The position numbers and the translations under genes were made by a program. From Campylorhamphus procurvoides (Eukaryota > Chordata > Aves > Passeriformes > Dendrocolaptidae), in assembly GCA_013396655.1 (NCBI GenBank), contig WBMV01005960.1, forward strand, positions 313,776 to 377,775: a stretch of 64,000 nucleotides of DNA, given 5' to 3'. Positions 52,741 to 64,000 of this stretch are shown here, piece by piece. Position 1 is the first letter of the stretch. Each line of letters begins with the position of its first letter. A model generated the notes under the pieces. The model was not told the DNA's origin. It did no database searches and saw only the letters and a list, made by a program, of their open reading frames with translations.

Positions 52741-55700
52741 AGGACAGTTTCAAACCAGGGAAACACACTTGTCACTTCTACAGTGGAGCCAGTATTTCAA
52801 GCTCTTTACCAATTAGAAAATAAGTCTGACAGTGATGGAGTAGCAAGAAAAAAATACATTAAATAATATTTCGAGTTTGTTGAAATCTGCAAGTCATGAA
52901 GCCATACAGTAAACAGGCACTGTGTGTTTGAAGCTGGATGTTGATTGCTATTTCCTGATATTCCTAAGTTAGTTAGGGAGGAAAAGTCTAATCCTACTCA
53001 CACTGCTTGAAAACACACTGGTGAAAACAACTAATACTTAATGACCATGTGAGAGCAGTATTAAACCACATGTTGCAGTTGGAAGTGAGGATGTCTTCTC
53101 CCCCTTCAATATTTCCCTCATGGCACATTCATCTGCAAAAAGATAAAATGCAGGCGAACATTTGCATCTTTATAAGAGTTATTAAAATTCTTTTAATCCT
53201 TTGCATTAACATAAATCTCTGGTTTAATCTTCATAGTCACCAGGAATATCAAATCTTTCCCTCATAATAACAAGCAAGAATAAATGCCACTTCCTGCCCA
53301 ACAGGGTAGTTCTTTTCATTGCTGCAAACAATTTGCACCTGCTTATTTTAGCAACAATTAGGTCTGACTGAACATGCAAAAAATATTCCAGGTGTTTCAG
53401 TTCAGTTGTTCATTTTCTATATTTGAGGAGGCTTCCTCTCATCTCTAGCAGAGTGTCCTGTGAGAATCACTTGACCTCCCACTAGTTCTGTAGGTCTTCC
53501 CACATTCTGTATACAGAACCCTTATTTCCATGCCATTTATCCATTTGACATGATGACATTTAAACTGGCCACAATGGAACACGGATCAAACTCTACCACA
53601 ATGCCAAACCTGGGCTCCCCAGGAATTTCTAGAGTTTGCATTTCACAGCCAAGAATTCCACCCCAACAGGCACTGTACAAATGTAAACACCTAAAAAGCA
53701 CCTTGTTTCAATCTGTTTCACGTTTCAGATCCTCATACAGGTGTTTCATGCATCACAAGCATCGCCATTAGAGTTTCCTCAGAAACATCCAATATATTTT
53801 TGGGGGTTTAAAAGTTTTAATAGGGAAAAAATTGCTTCAAAATATCTTGAAGTGAAAGCTTATTGACAAATATTTCATGCCATATCTGACATCACAATTT
53901 TCTTTTTTTTCAGAGAAAAATTGGTTGTGTTAGGAAGTTAATATGGAACTCACGTTGCTCCATGAAACCAGTCACCCTTCCCTGTCTGCCCAGTCTCCTC
54001 ATCAGTGCTGCACCCACCTTCCCACCCACTCAGGGACCTGCTGATCTGCTCACATGACTGCAGAACCAGCCTTTTCATTCAGAGTGCTTGTTCTGCTAGT
54101 GCAGCTCAGAGCAGCAGTACCAGGCTGGGGGATATTGGCTCACCCAACAGGTCACGGGCAGGAGCATCCAGGGGAAAACAAGGCCCATGAATCACCTCCT
54201 AGTGCAGATCGAGCAGATTCTGAGAGTGGTGGCATTTCCTGGGGGTTGAGGAGGAATAGCCAAGGTGGTTGTTTTAGAGTGCTCTAAGGGTGGGATTGAG
54301 AAGCTTAAATCTTCAGCCACATTCACATCAAAGACTTCACTCTCCTTCCTTCTCCTCCCTCACCCCAGTTCCTTTCCAGCTTAATCCACACATAAACATA
54401 AATTCATGGAGTTACAAGGTCACACTTATACCTGAAAGACTCTGTGGGTGCATTTACACAACAGTAATTGATCACTGCATGAATAGGGGGGAAAAAAAAA
54501 AGCAAAATTGCACTTCTGATTGTATCAAACCAGCACTTTTCCCACCACTACCGCCTCTATATCTATTTTAATTATTTTACAATAAAAGAACAACAAGGAC
54601 ACAACATTTTTAACAAAAAATGAAGACTTGGACAGGGTTTTATTTTGTCTGGAATAACAGGAGTTCTTTAAATAAAAACTGCTCAATGATTTGCATGTTT
54701 ATGCCAAGCTGTACATGGCACAGTAGCATCTGTTTGACTGTATCTCAAGGGAGACAAAGATTTCCTTCTAATACTCCAGGGTACTTCCTTGGCAACATTA
54801 ATTTGGCTTTGTTACTTTCATCTCCCAGTCCAAACTGACTAGTAGAAACAAAGCAACAAGTGGTTTAAAATAAAACAATCTGTAGATATGTTTTAAAGCC
54901 AGAAGAAATGCAATATCATGAACAAAAAAATCTAAGGCAACAGACAAGTAAACTTATATTTTCATATCAATCAGAATGTTTAAGTGAAAAGCAACAGTTT
55001 TGACTAGATGGTGTTAAGTGTTCAGACTGCTCGTTTCCCTTGGGATTATCTTATCTTTTCCCCCACATATAAAATCTTGGCATTTTCATTTCTGATAATG
55101 CAGTTGAAGTTTTTCAGAGGTGTTCGTTCTGAATTCATTCCCATGTTTTATCTCTCTCGTCATATAGAAATGTTTCATTTGATATGGAAAGTGGAAATTA
55201 AACACTCTACAAAGGAAATCTATTTTCAAACAGCCTAGCTCAGAGGTCAGCCAAGGTAAACATCAGACAAAGGAATTCTGTCAATACAATTTTTTTAATT
55301 TTTTTTGCTGTATCTTAGGTAAGAGGTGAATTTTGCTGCTACTGGTCTGATCACTGAGCTGTACTTGTAGGTCTCACCTCGAAGTTTTCTGCAGTTTTTA
55401 CTCCTGATCCTTTCATTCCTACCTCTCTACTCCCAGCTCGTGCTGCCCTAGAACTCTGTCCACCCTAGAGTTAGGAACTCCAAACTGCTCAGCTCCTGGC
55501 AGCACCTTCCCTGCACTCACAGGTTAAACAAAGAAATAAACCTGCCTTCCAGCTTCTCACGTCCTTTTTTAGGTTGTTTGCAGTGCTGGAGACACTTCAT
55601 TCTGCCTGGGGCAGCTCTCTGCTATACCTGGTGCACTGACAGCTCCCCACATCCCTATTCCCCCCTCTGGGATTTCAGTGGTGGGCACAGTAAGGTGCCC

Positions 55701-58700
55701 ACTGAGGGAAGGACCCAGCCAAGGCAGGCACAGAGGCTGAGCTGGGAAGGGACACAAACACCAGCAGCTCAGGATCTCACACCTTACACCTCAAGGTGCC
55801 CTAAAGCCTCCAGCAGAAAAAGGGATTAGCACAGCTACAAAAACAAACTGTGTAAACCGAGTAGGTGTGTGCCCTGACTAGATCAGTAAGAGACCATTTT
55901 CAGATGAGAGAGCCCCCAAACAAAGCCCAGCTTTTTAGCCAGCTTTTGGTGTCCTGGCACTGCCACCTGCAGCCCTGCCATTCCATGGGTACTCCAGGAG
56001 AAGGAAACCAAGCAGTGACTGTGCCCAGAGCCAGCCAAGGGAACTGCTGAAAGGTTTATTATCTGGCTTTGCAAAGTCTCAAAATGAAGACAGCAATAAT
56101 CTTTTAATTAAAGGATAATTTAAGAACTTGACATTGGGATGCTCTGTAAATGAAATTTATTAAGATCTAAGCAAACTCATCTTCTTTGAGACCTTTGTGT
56201 ACCTACAAAACTCATCCTTGCAATGTGTACAAACTAAGTGATGGTGATCTGCTGGTTTTTTTACTATAACCCCTCCCCCCAAATACAACAGCTATTTACC
56301 ATGGCTGACTTCACACCAGTAGTGTCAGTTTATGAGGGTTTATGCCTCTAAAAATAAAAGCAACAAGATATTAAAGTGAGTTTTCTTAATTCCTTATGTG
56401 CATAACTCTTCAGAATTTCCATGATGGGGTTCCAATGCTTTTTCCATAGCAATCACCAATATTTGAGCACCATCAGACTGTATAAGATCAAAAGAAAAGA
56501 TCAATTGAGGATAGGAGATCACTTTTTGGTTTTGCCTCAATGATCTCAGAGCTCTTGCCAGCCTAACTGACTCTAATTTGGTTTACATAATAATGACTGA
56601 AGGAAAAAGTTTTTGAAGGTTTTTTTTTTTTAAATGTACATACTGAGTTCTGGTGATTCCCTTCCTTCCCAGCCTCCTTTGAGCAAATTGCTTAGAAAAT
56701 CCCCTCTTTGGATGACCAAACAGTATCTTTTTTGAGAGAGAGGGATCCACAGAGTGAGAGAGATGCACATACATGGACCACATGTACTACACATGAATTT
56801 GGCCTTGGTTTCTTCACACCACTTCTGTTTGGGCAACAGCATCTCTGTCAGTAGAGGCAAGAGCACACCTATCACAACTCCATGTAAATTACCTGCTTAC
56901 ATACACACATATAACGTACATAGGGAAAAAAACCTATGCAAATAGCATTATACATAGTAAGGCACCTACAAATGCATAGGGGAGGTATAAGCCCACCAAA
57001 ATTAATTGGAAAAGGCATTCAAGGTGTATCAAACATACACATTGGTTTTTAGATAGTTTTCTTAGTTTCTTTGTACAATAATACCAAATAATTTGTCGTG
57101 CCAACTCAAATGGTACCCCCTTACCAGGAATGAACAGATAAAAAGGGAGTTCTCTTTTTTGTTGCTGTTTCATTTAACTATTGTTGCTTTCTTATTAACA
57201 CAAGTTGCTTTCAATCCCTGAGTTGACATGTTCTGCTTCTACCCCAACAAGAAGCCACACAGGCAGCAGGGCATAGTCCAGCCAATACCTGCAAGAGAAA
57301 CAGAACTGTACAAATCTCAGCCTCACCTACACATTTTAATTTCCCTGGCACCAGAAGACCATCTGCATGCAGCAGTAGCTTTGTTTGCAGAGCTCAGTGT
57401 GAGAGACAAGGCTGAGCACAGCCTGCTCGAGCTGATATTGCTTCAAGGGATGATTTTCAGGTTGGCATTGTCACTTGTGGTGATGTCAAAGCCTTAGCGT
57501 GCACCTGCACACTCTGGAATAATGACTTGGGAAGTGTCCCAAGCCTCATATGGCACGATGCACGTAACTAATTTTTGTCCCAAGACAACAGCTACTGCTT
57601 AAGAAGCACCAGCAGTTTGCTTGGCTGTTGTCATTGGAACCTAACAGGAAAGCCTCTAAACAAACACCTCTGATGGCTTCCAGCAGGATGCTGCTGTAAA
57701 ACTGCTCCAGAGTCAACTACAAGAGGCTGAACTTTCTACATCACTGTCCCAGTGACAACCAGTAATTGCCATTGGTAAGGCGCTTTTGCCAAAATTTCTC
57801 GGAACTATCCATTCTGGTAGAGGAGTCCAGAATTAAACATGCAGTAAAGAGTCACAAAGGACTCAAGTTTTTAAGAACCTGAATCCTGAAATACCTGAAA
57901 GCATCATTATACACAAAGCATCACTTGAGCAGTAAGGGCAGGGCAGCACAGAACGTGCTGACACAGAAGTGGGACACAGACCTTGCTCACTGCCAGCAGA
58001 CTATTTGATTAACACATTATGAAGCATTTGACACACTTAGTTGTGTCTCATGGTAGAGAATAAGAACAGTTGCTTTAAGACTGGTCCTATAGAAACATTC
58101 AACCTTGCAAAAATATTTCCTGGTCTGGTTTAATGAAGAACTCCAAATATTTCGTTTCAAAGTACCACTTTGGGAAGTGCTGTGCACACACACCTCTCAG
58201 TGACCAACTCACTCGCAGGTAGTAAGGAGCACACACACATCCACATGGAAAAGTCTTTTAAGTGTCATTTTCCAGGCAGTTTGCACCGCAGTGAATTTCA
58301 GCTAAATAAGCTTGTTCAAATTATGCCATCCATTGCCATTTTTGCCACCAACTTTTTTTCTGTTTTGTTTTAACTGAAGACACGTTGCAGCAGAGGTCAA
58401 GTTTTCCATTATGCACCTACCTTGCATGAGACCCAAATTCCTCTGTTTAAATTCAGCTATTACTGTAGGGCTGGCCCTGTTTTTCAATTCAGCTTTATGG
58501 GATCCTCTATCAGTGATCTTTTCTAGCAGTGTCATCTTTTTTCCTGGAGCTTAAAATTACTCTGTCAAGTTATGAAAAATGAAAGAGGCTTTCACAACCC
58601 AACTTTTCCACAATTATTTTTCCAATCTGGGATTCCTGTCCAGATTTATTTTCACTTAATACAGGAAATTTCCTCTCAACATATCCAAACATAAGTATGT

Positions 58701-61558
58701 CACCAGCTGCAAAAGGTGTTAAGATTATGTTCAAGCAGAGAGAACAGCAGCATGGGAAGCAATGGCCTAAGGCGACTGCACTAAGAGCTTGTCCCAATCC
58801 ATTAAACACTAGTGGAAGGTGGCTTCTTTCCCAAGAAATGAAAGCTCCAGGCTACAGTTCACCTTCAAATTCATAGATACAGACTAACATACATTATGAT
58901 CACAAGAAAAAGTTATTTTATCTTTGTTTTGAGGGTGCATCCAGTCAGTAAAACCCTTTCTGTGTTCCACAGTGGAACCACAGAGAAATCCCATGAAGGT
59001 GGTGCCAGCCCACCTACAGATACATGCACTGCAGACCACAGGGCAGAGTTAGAGCTGTCTGTTCCCATAAAATGTCAAACAATGACCTGTTTGTACAGCA
59101 CTCACTCACAACAATACTCCCACACCCTGTAGTGGTCAGGCATGCCAACACTTAGGGCAGTATCTGGGAGCTTTGGCCTGTTATCTGCCTGGTTTGGGTC
59201 TGAGCAACTAGAACTCCTCTGCTTATCATTGTCCACCTCAGTTGTGAAGGAAAATTCAGGAATTATATAACTCTTAGTGTTTTACACTATATTTCATTTA
59301 CTGATCTCAAATTCATTTAATTCACCTATTGCAATGCATCATGGAAAGGAGTTTAGCTCGAGGGTTTTCCCCACTGATGTTGCCAGAATATTTTTTTCTT
59401 AATAATTCCAGAAAAACCCTAAACAAAGTCACTACAGCACAGGTAACCTGACCAATAAAACAGACAATGTGATAGAGCAAGAGGCTGCAATATTTATCCA
59501 GTCTCATATTATATTTCTCAACTGAAATCCATACAGACATGAATCCTGCTCAAGTGACACACTGTGTACTCATCAAGGTGATACTGTCTTTATAAATCAG
59601 GCATACAGTGACCATTTCAAGCAGTGTGGAAAACACAGCAGACAGAATATGAGATGGGCTATGAATCTGACAGTTTATCCATGTTTATCCTTGAAAAAAT
59701 GGGGTTTATTTTTATTATCTAAGATAAATCTGAGAACTTCATTAGATCATCCCACCAAAATTGAATGTCAGGTTTATATTTCAGTCTACAAAGCGCACAG
59801 CAGCTGGTAATGATCAAAACGTTTTACCTTGGAGCTCTTTCACAACGAGCTTCAAAACTGACTATTCAGAATAAAAAGCTAAGCCTGCCATACTTGACCA
59901 AAACATACAGCTTATAAACACAGACGATTGAACATGTGCAGCAGCAAAATGGATTTTAGAAAAATTCAGAAGATAAAGCGTTGATAGTACACACCATTTA
60001 TCCATTTCCTCCTCTGGCACAGGGAGCCACTTCTCCCCCACTATTCACCATTCTAAACTATGAGAAGTAATACCCAGAATTACAATACAGACTGGTCTCA
60101 AACACATTTTCCCATTCTCTACCTTCAACTCAGAAATCTGTTTCCTTGAAGATATACCTGATCAGCAAATTACGGGGGTAACACCTTCCAAAATCCTGAG
60201 CTTCCCAATCCAACTGGCTTTGAAAGCATTGGCTCTTCTGTTTTGTTTCTGCACTAAAAAGGAATTACTGACAGCTATTTAAGGGGCATTTCCAGTCACT
60301 GACTGGGTATTAACCTGTGGGTGTTCAAACCTCAAAACTCTCTGCTCTGCTTTTGTCTTCAATTCAGACTTTATGTTGTAGCCTTGCAACCAGAATGGTT
60401 TCAAATGCAATGGCTTTGTTTCTTACACATCAAAATCTCCTACCCCTCCTGAGCCACCCTGACAGAAATGGGCTGGGGAGAAACCACCCTGCCCTGTCTG
60501 CCTTTAAATGGCCTCAATCTCTCAGCACTTTTCAGTGCTCCTGTTTGGGACTAACACCTAACTTTGGCAGGTTTACTGCGTGGCATAAATGTCATACAAT
60601 GCCAGACAGATCTGCCAGTTTTGAAAATCTAAGTTACAGTGTGGATTCACATTCTCCCTGAGAGCAATTAAAACCTGCAGATACACTCACTAATCCAAGG
60701 CTGTGGAAGAAATGCTAATGCAAATCCAAGTATATACATCACACTTCACTTCTGCCTTCATTGACTGTTTGATTGGTAATTAAGGCATATATTTGGTTCC
60801 AGAGATAGAGAAAAAAAGCCAAATCCCCAAAGAAGCAGTCGAATCTGAGCCCAAGGTTATTAATCATACCGCCTCTAATTGTATATAAAATATCTTTACT
60901 CCCTCAAAAATGCTTTTTTTTAAATAGTATGGGATTTAAATATGTCACAATATTCTGGATATCTTGATTAGATCTCCTTTAATATCCTGCCTCCCAATAA
61001 TTCGTAATTTATTTAACACCACTATAAATCTCGCAGAAATGAAGAACTCTTACTAATCATTAAGATTAAGCAGAATTTTTAGCCTGACTAGACTAGCAAC
61101 AAAAGTTGATAAGGGGAATTTTTTTTTTACTTAAACAGTGCTTTTTACTGTCTTCCTGTAATTAAAGTTTCAACTAAGGTCCCATTAGGCTGATAGTGAT
61201 CCCCCCTGTGAGTCAGACAGGCCCTTAAGTCTTCAAGTTTCCAGAGTTAAGTCTCATTGGTAACTGGCATCTGGGAAGCTTTTGACTAAATCAAGTGAAA
61301 CCTCAGTAAGATTAAAAGCCTAAAGAATTTTGCTCCTCATCGGCATTTAAAATACTTTCAAGAGCATTCCCCTGACCCATGGAGATCCTCACAAAACAGC
61401 ACCTGGGTTACTTTAGCCCACCTTCCCTTGCAGTCAGCCCTGCACAGGTGCCAGCTACAAGGCAGGCGGCCAAAGCACATTCAAGGTCACTGTAAATGCC
61501 TTCCCTCCTTCTGGGGTCCCTCAAGGTTAGGGCACAGAAATCAGGACACTAAAAGACA

Positions 61559-61603
61559 GGGAAGGGAAGGGAAGGCAAGGCAAGGCAAGGAAAGGAAAGG
61601 AAA
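61559..61603 (+). repeat. Purine pentamer array GGGAA/GGCAA/GGAAA
   Basis: Nine 5-bp units in three blocks of three: (GGGAA)3, (GGCAA)3, (GGAAA)3. The strand is almost pure purine. The open frame over it (KGREGKARQGKERKGK-like) is a product of the repeat. Confidence 0.95.
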
Positions 61604-63609
61604 GTTCAGACTCTCTGAACAGAGAAGAACTGGCTTGGGAGAAGCACTGCAGGATCTGCCCAAGGGAGAATACAGAACTCCACAGCTGGGCAGCTGGGCC
61701 AGGGCTGGCCCTGCAGTGGAACTGCTTTGCAGGCATTCCTCACACCTACAGAAGATGCAGCAGGGGCATTCTTGCTTCTTTTATGGCTTCTGTGCCCCTT
61801 AGATCTTTTAGTCCTTTGACAAGTGTCCCTACTTTGATAAAAGCCACCACATCCCTCCTGCCTCTGCCAAGAGCACTTCTAAATTTCTGTTCCAAACTAT
61901 GATCATACATGTTCTCCATGGGGCTTCATCCGTTACCTTTCTTCTGCTCCCAGCTTTCACAGTTTCTCCTCTGTGTTATCCTTACTGTTGCTGCAAGAAT
62001 CCCTCCCTCAGTCTTTCTCTCTTCCCTCAACCAACATGCCAGACTGTAAGACCCAGTTCAAGCTTTCAGTCTCTCTTTCATGGTAAAGATATTGCAGAAC
62101 TGACTGGACTACTGGTCCTAGATCACCCAAATCAACCTCCTCCATTCCCTATTCATCCAGTGTCCCCCCCTTACAGCTTATCTGTACCCAATAAGCATAA
62201 ATATTTGCATATCTATAAATAAACATACATTTGCCACCTTCCAAGTCATGCTAACACACCCTGAAGAAGTTCAGCTTAAAATCCTTCTTCCCAATACTTA
62301 TTTCCCTCCACAAACCCAGACAACTAGCCCACAAATCCTGGGTGGGCCAGAAGGGCAGATCTACCAAAGGCTGAAAGGAAAACCAAAGCCTCAAACTGGC
62401 AGCACAGGCAAGGTTGATCCTGCCTGTCCACTGAGGTCTTTCGTAAGGACAACTGGACAGTCCATCCACAGGGATGGGCACTCAAGGCCAGAGAGGCTAT
62501 TTCTTTAAGAAGGGGATCCCCAGATAGAAGAAATGAAAGTCTGTTACCTTAAATATGCATAACAGCTCAGTGCATGGATGGGGTTTTTTTTCAAACTTTA
62601 GGCAAACACACCTCCAAACAAGCATTAACTGTGGCCAAGGACTGCTCTTAAGCAAGCATTCGAATAAAAAGGACACTGTACCTTTCGCCATCCCATAACA
62701 GGGTGAGATCCTCTATTTACCATAAAACAGAAACAACAGTGTATATAGCATTTGATCAGTGGAAGAGTTCACCAATCCCAGTTTAGTGTGTTAGTATTTT
62801 CAGCTCCTAAGAACTGAAAAAACTAACAGCATTGCAGCACAGCCAGTGAAGACAAAGGGAAAGGAAATCAAAGCACCAAATGGAGAAGGGATAGAAATCC
62901 ACACACACCAGCTCTGCATTCAAAGTTACCTTCCTGCTCAAAGAGAGGTTTCCCCTTTCATTCCCTTCTGAAGCATCCAACACAGCTTAGTGCCAAAGGC
63001 AAGTTTCAGATTCACTAGAAGAACAATTCTGATGTTCTATGGGAAGTCTTATGCAGCTTGTCCCAGAATATTTCTCTGCATCCTGCTGCTTGCCTGTAGC
63101 CTCAAAGAATAGGGACATTTTTATTACACAGGTGATATGGTGACAGAAAAGTGGAAACTCTTCATGTAAAACATCTTGCTGCAGTTTTCATGTCTGAAGA
63201 CCCTTGTTTCAGTTTTGGGGAAGAGAAGGTATTTTGGTGGAAGAAGGATGATTTCAAGATCTAATTAAGCTCCTTAAACAAAAGTATTTAAGCTATGACA
63301 ATTTGTGCTGTAGGTACCTAATAAAGCTTAATATTATCAAAAAAAACCCAATTATTATTTTAAAATACAGCCTGTTCTTTCAGAAAGAAGTGAAAGAAGA
63401 TGTTGTCTCATTTAGAAGTACAAGGCTGAGCACAGGAAGCTTAAGTAACTCTTGATCACAAACTGCTGAACTACTTCAAAAATCAAGTTACTACAGCTAC
63501 TACCTTGGCATACTGTTCCTTCACTTCCAGTTAATTTCTGCCACACTCTCCAGGGTCTCTTCATTACCTAGCTGTGATGCTACCAACTATTTGTTTCCCC
63601 ACAGCCACA

Positions 63610-63675
63610 GATTATTTAAATATGTCTTGGAGGAGGTGATGGATTATTTAAATATCTCTCTTGGAGGAGGTGGTC
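63610..63675 (+). repeat. 32-34 bp tandem duplication
   Basis: Two copies at 63610-63641 and 63642-63675, each GATTATTTAAATAT, then a short variable stretch (GTC versus CTCTC), then TTGGAGGAGGTG. Each copy contains the self-complementary core ATTTAAAT. The copies differ mainly by a 2-bp insertion in the second. Confidence 0.93.
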
Positions 63676-63767
63676 TTTCCCTTTGAAAACTGAAAACATC
63701 AGTTTGCATCTCAAGCAGTGGTGATCTCAATTTTAAAAAGAAAGAGGGAGAAAAAAGAAGAACTTAC

Positions 63768-63865
63768 CCTTCATAAGCTCTCCCATTGGTTTTGAAAAAT
63801 CTGGCAGCTGCCCAGGAGGAAAAAATTGTCCCAATAATAGAGGCTGTGCTGCTGAAAAATGTCAT
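63768..63865 (-). CDS. Speculative first or internal exon of an unidentified membrane protein
   Basis: On the minus strand, ATG at 63865-63863 opens a frame of 32 codons plus two bases, ending at a consensus donor GG|GTAAGT (63768/63767). The peptide starts MTFFSSTASIIG, continues with a hydrophobic stretch and SSWAAARFF, and ends KTNGRAYEG. That would give one short membrane-spanning segment followed by a basic tail. An in-frame TAA TGA lies 18-24 bases upstream of the ATG. The exon would therefore start there, or be an internal exon after the TTTTAG at 63873-63868. I do not recognise the family. Chance is a real alternative, since the case rests on one donor and a short hydrophobic frame. 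Confidence 0.2.
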
Positions 63866-64000
63866 CGCTAAAACTGTTGATCATTAGCGAAACACCATAG
63901 ATCAGGATCTTTTTAACCAGCAGCACTAGAATAACTTGAGAGGGTGACTAAAGCCAGTGAACAGTTTTCCCCATAATTACTGAAAAATGAAACTAATTTC

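Larger units (their letters stand above)
52741..63767. other. 3' flank of CHST8, no gene recognised
   Basis: AT-rich intergenic-looking DNA with alternative AATAAA motifs at 53279 and 54581, CA runs near 58190 and 58230, and the 61559 and 63610 tandem repeats. A pyrimidine-rich stretch lies at about 61900-62210. In mammals the next gene downstream of CHST8 is KCTD15, but no KCTD15 BTB-domain sequence is present here. If synteny holds it lies to the right of the window. Confidence 0.6.

Overview
The window is vertebrate nuclear DNA, almost certainly from a bird. Evidence is the AT-leaning, microsatellite-poor sequence, two CR1 LINE 3' ends with the avian ATTCTATG-type terminus, and two solo LTRs of a class common in songbird and other neoavian genomes. 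It is mostly intronic and intergenic. There are no bacterial-type operons, no CRISPR arrays, no rRNA or tRNA genes that I could recognise, and no obvious CpG island.

One gene is firmly supported: CHST8 (GalNAc-4-O-sulfotransferase 1) on the + strand. Two spliced coding exons are visible. The first is a 38-nt micro-exon (48929-48966) in the Golgi-lumenal stem. The second is the large terminal exon (51298-52446), which encodes the rest of the stem and the whole PAPS-dependent sulfotransferase domain. They join in phase 0 across a 2331-bp intron with consensus GT-AG sites and a perfect TACTAAC branch point. The 3' UTR is short and ends at a textbook poly(A) site near 52711. The exon with the start codon and signal-anchor helix was not found. 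It is probably upstream of the window or was missed in the 48.9 kb to the left, so that part is best read as CHST8 5' intron and/or 5' flank.

Layout: 1-22640, non-coding with a CR1 scrap (8882-8988), a GGGCT array (11341-11385) and a 22-bp minisatellite (18343-18538). 22641-23195, a 5'-truncated CR1. 23196-31360, non-coding with two diverged copies of one ~161-bp sequence (28711-28871 and 30084-30244). 31362-31910 and 37938-38271, two solo LTRs on the minus strand, the second internally deleted. 38272-48928, non-coding. 48929-52711, CHST8. 52712-64000, 3' flank, AT-rich and quiet, with pentamer and 32-bp tandem repeats and one speculative minus-strand exon at its right end (63768-63865).

The most unusual signals are the 161-bp sequence pair and the unassigned minus-strand exon candidate. 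I found no clear new multi-gene system.
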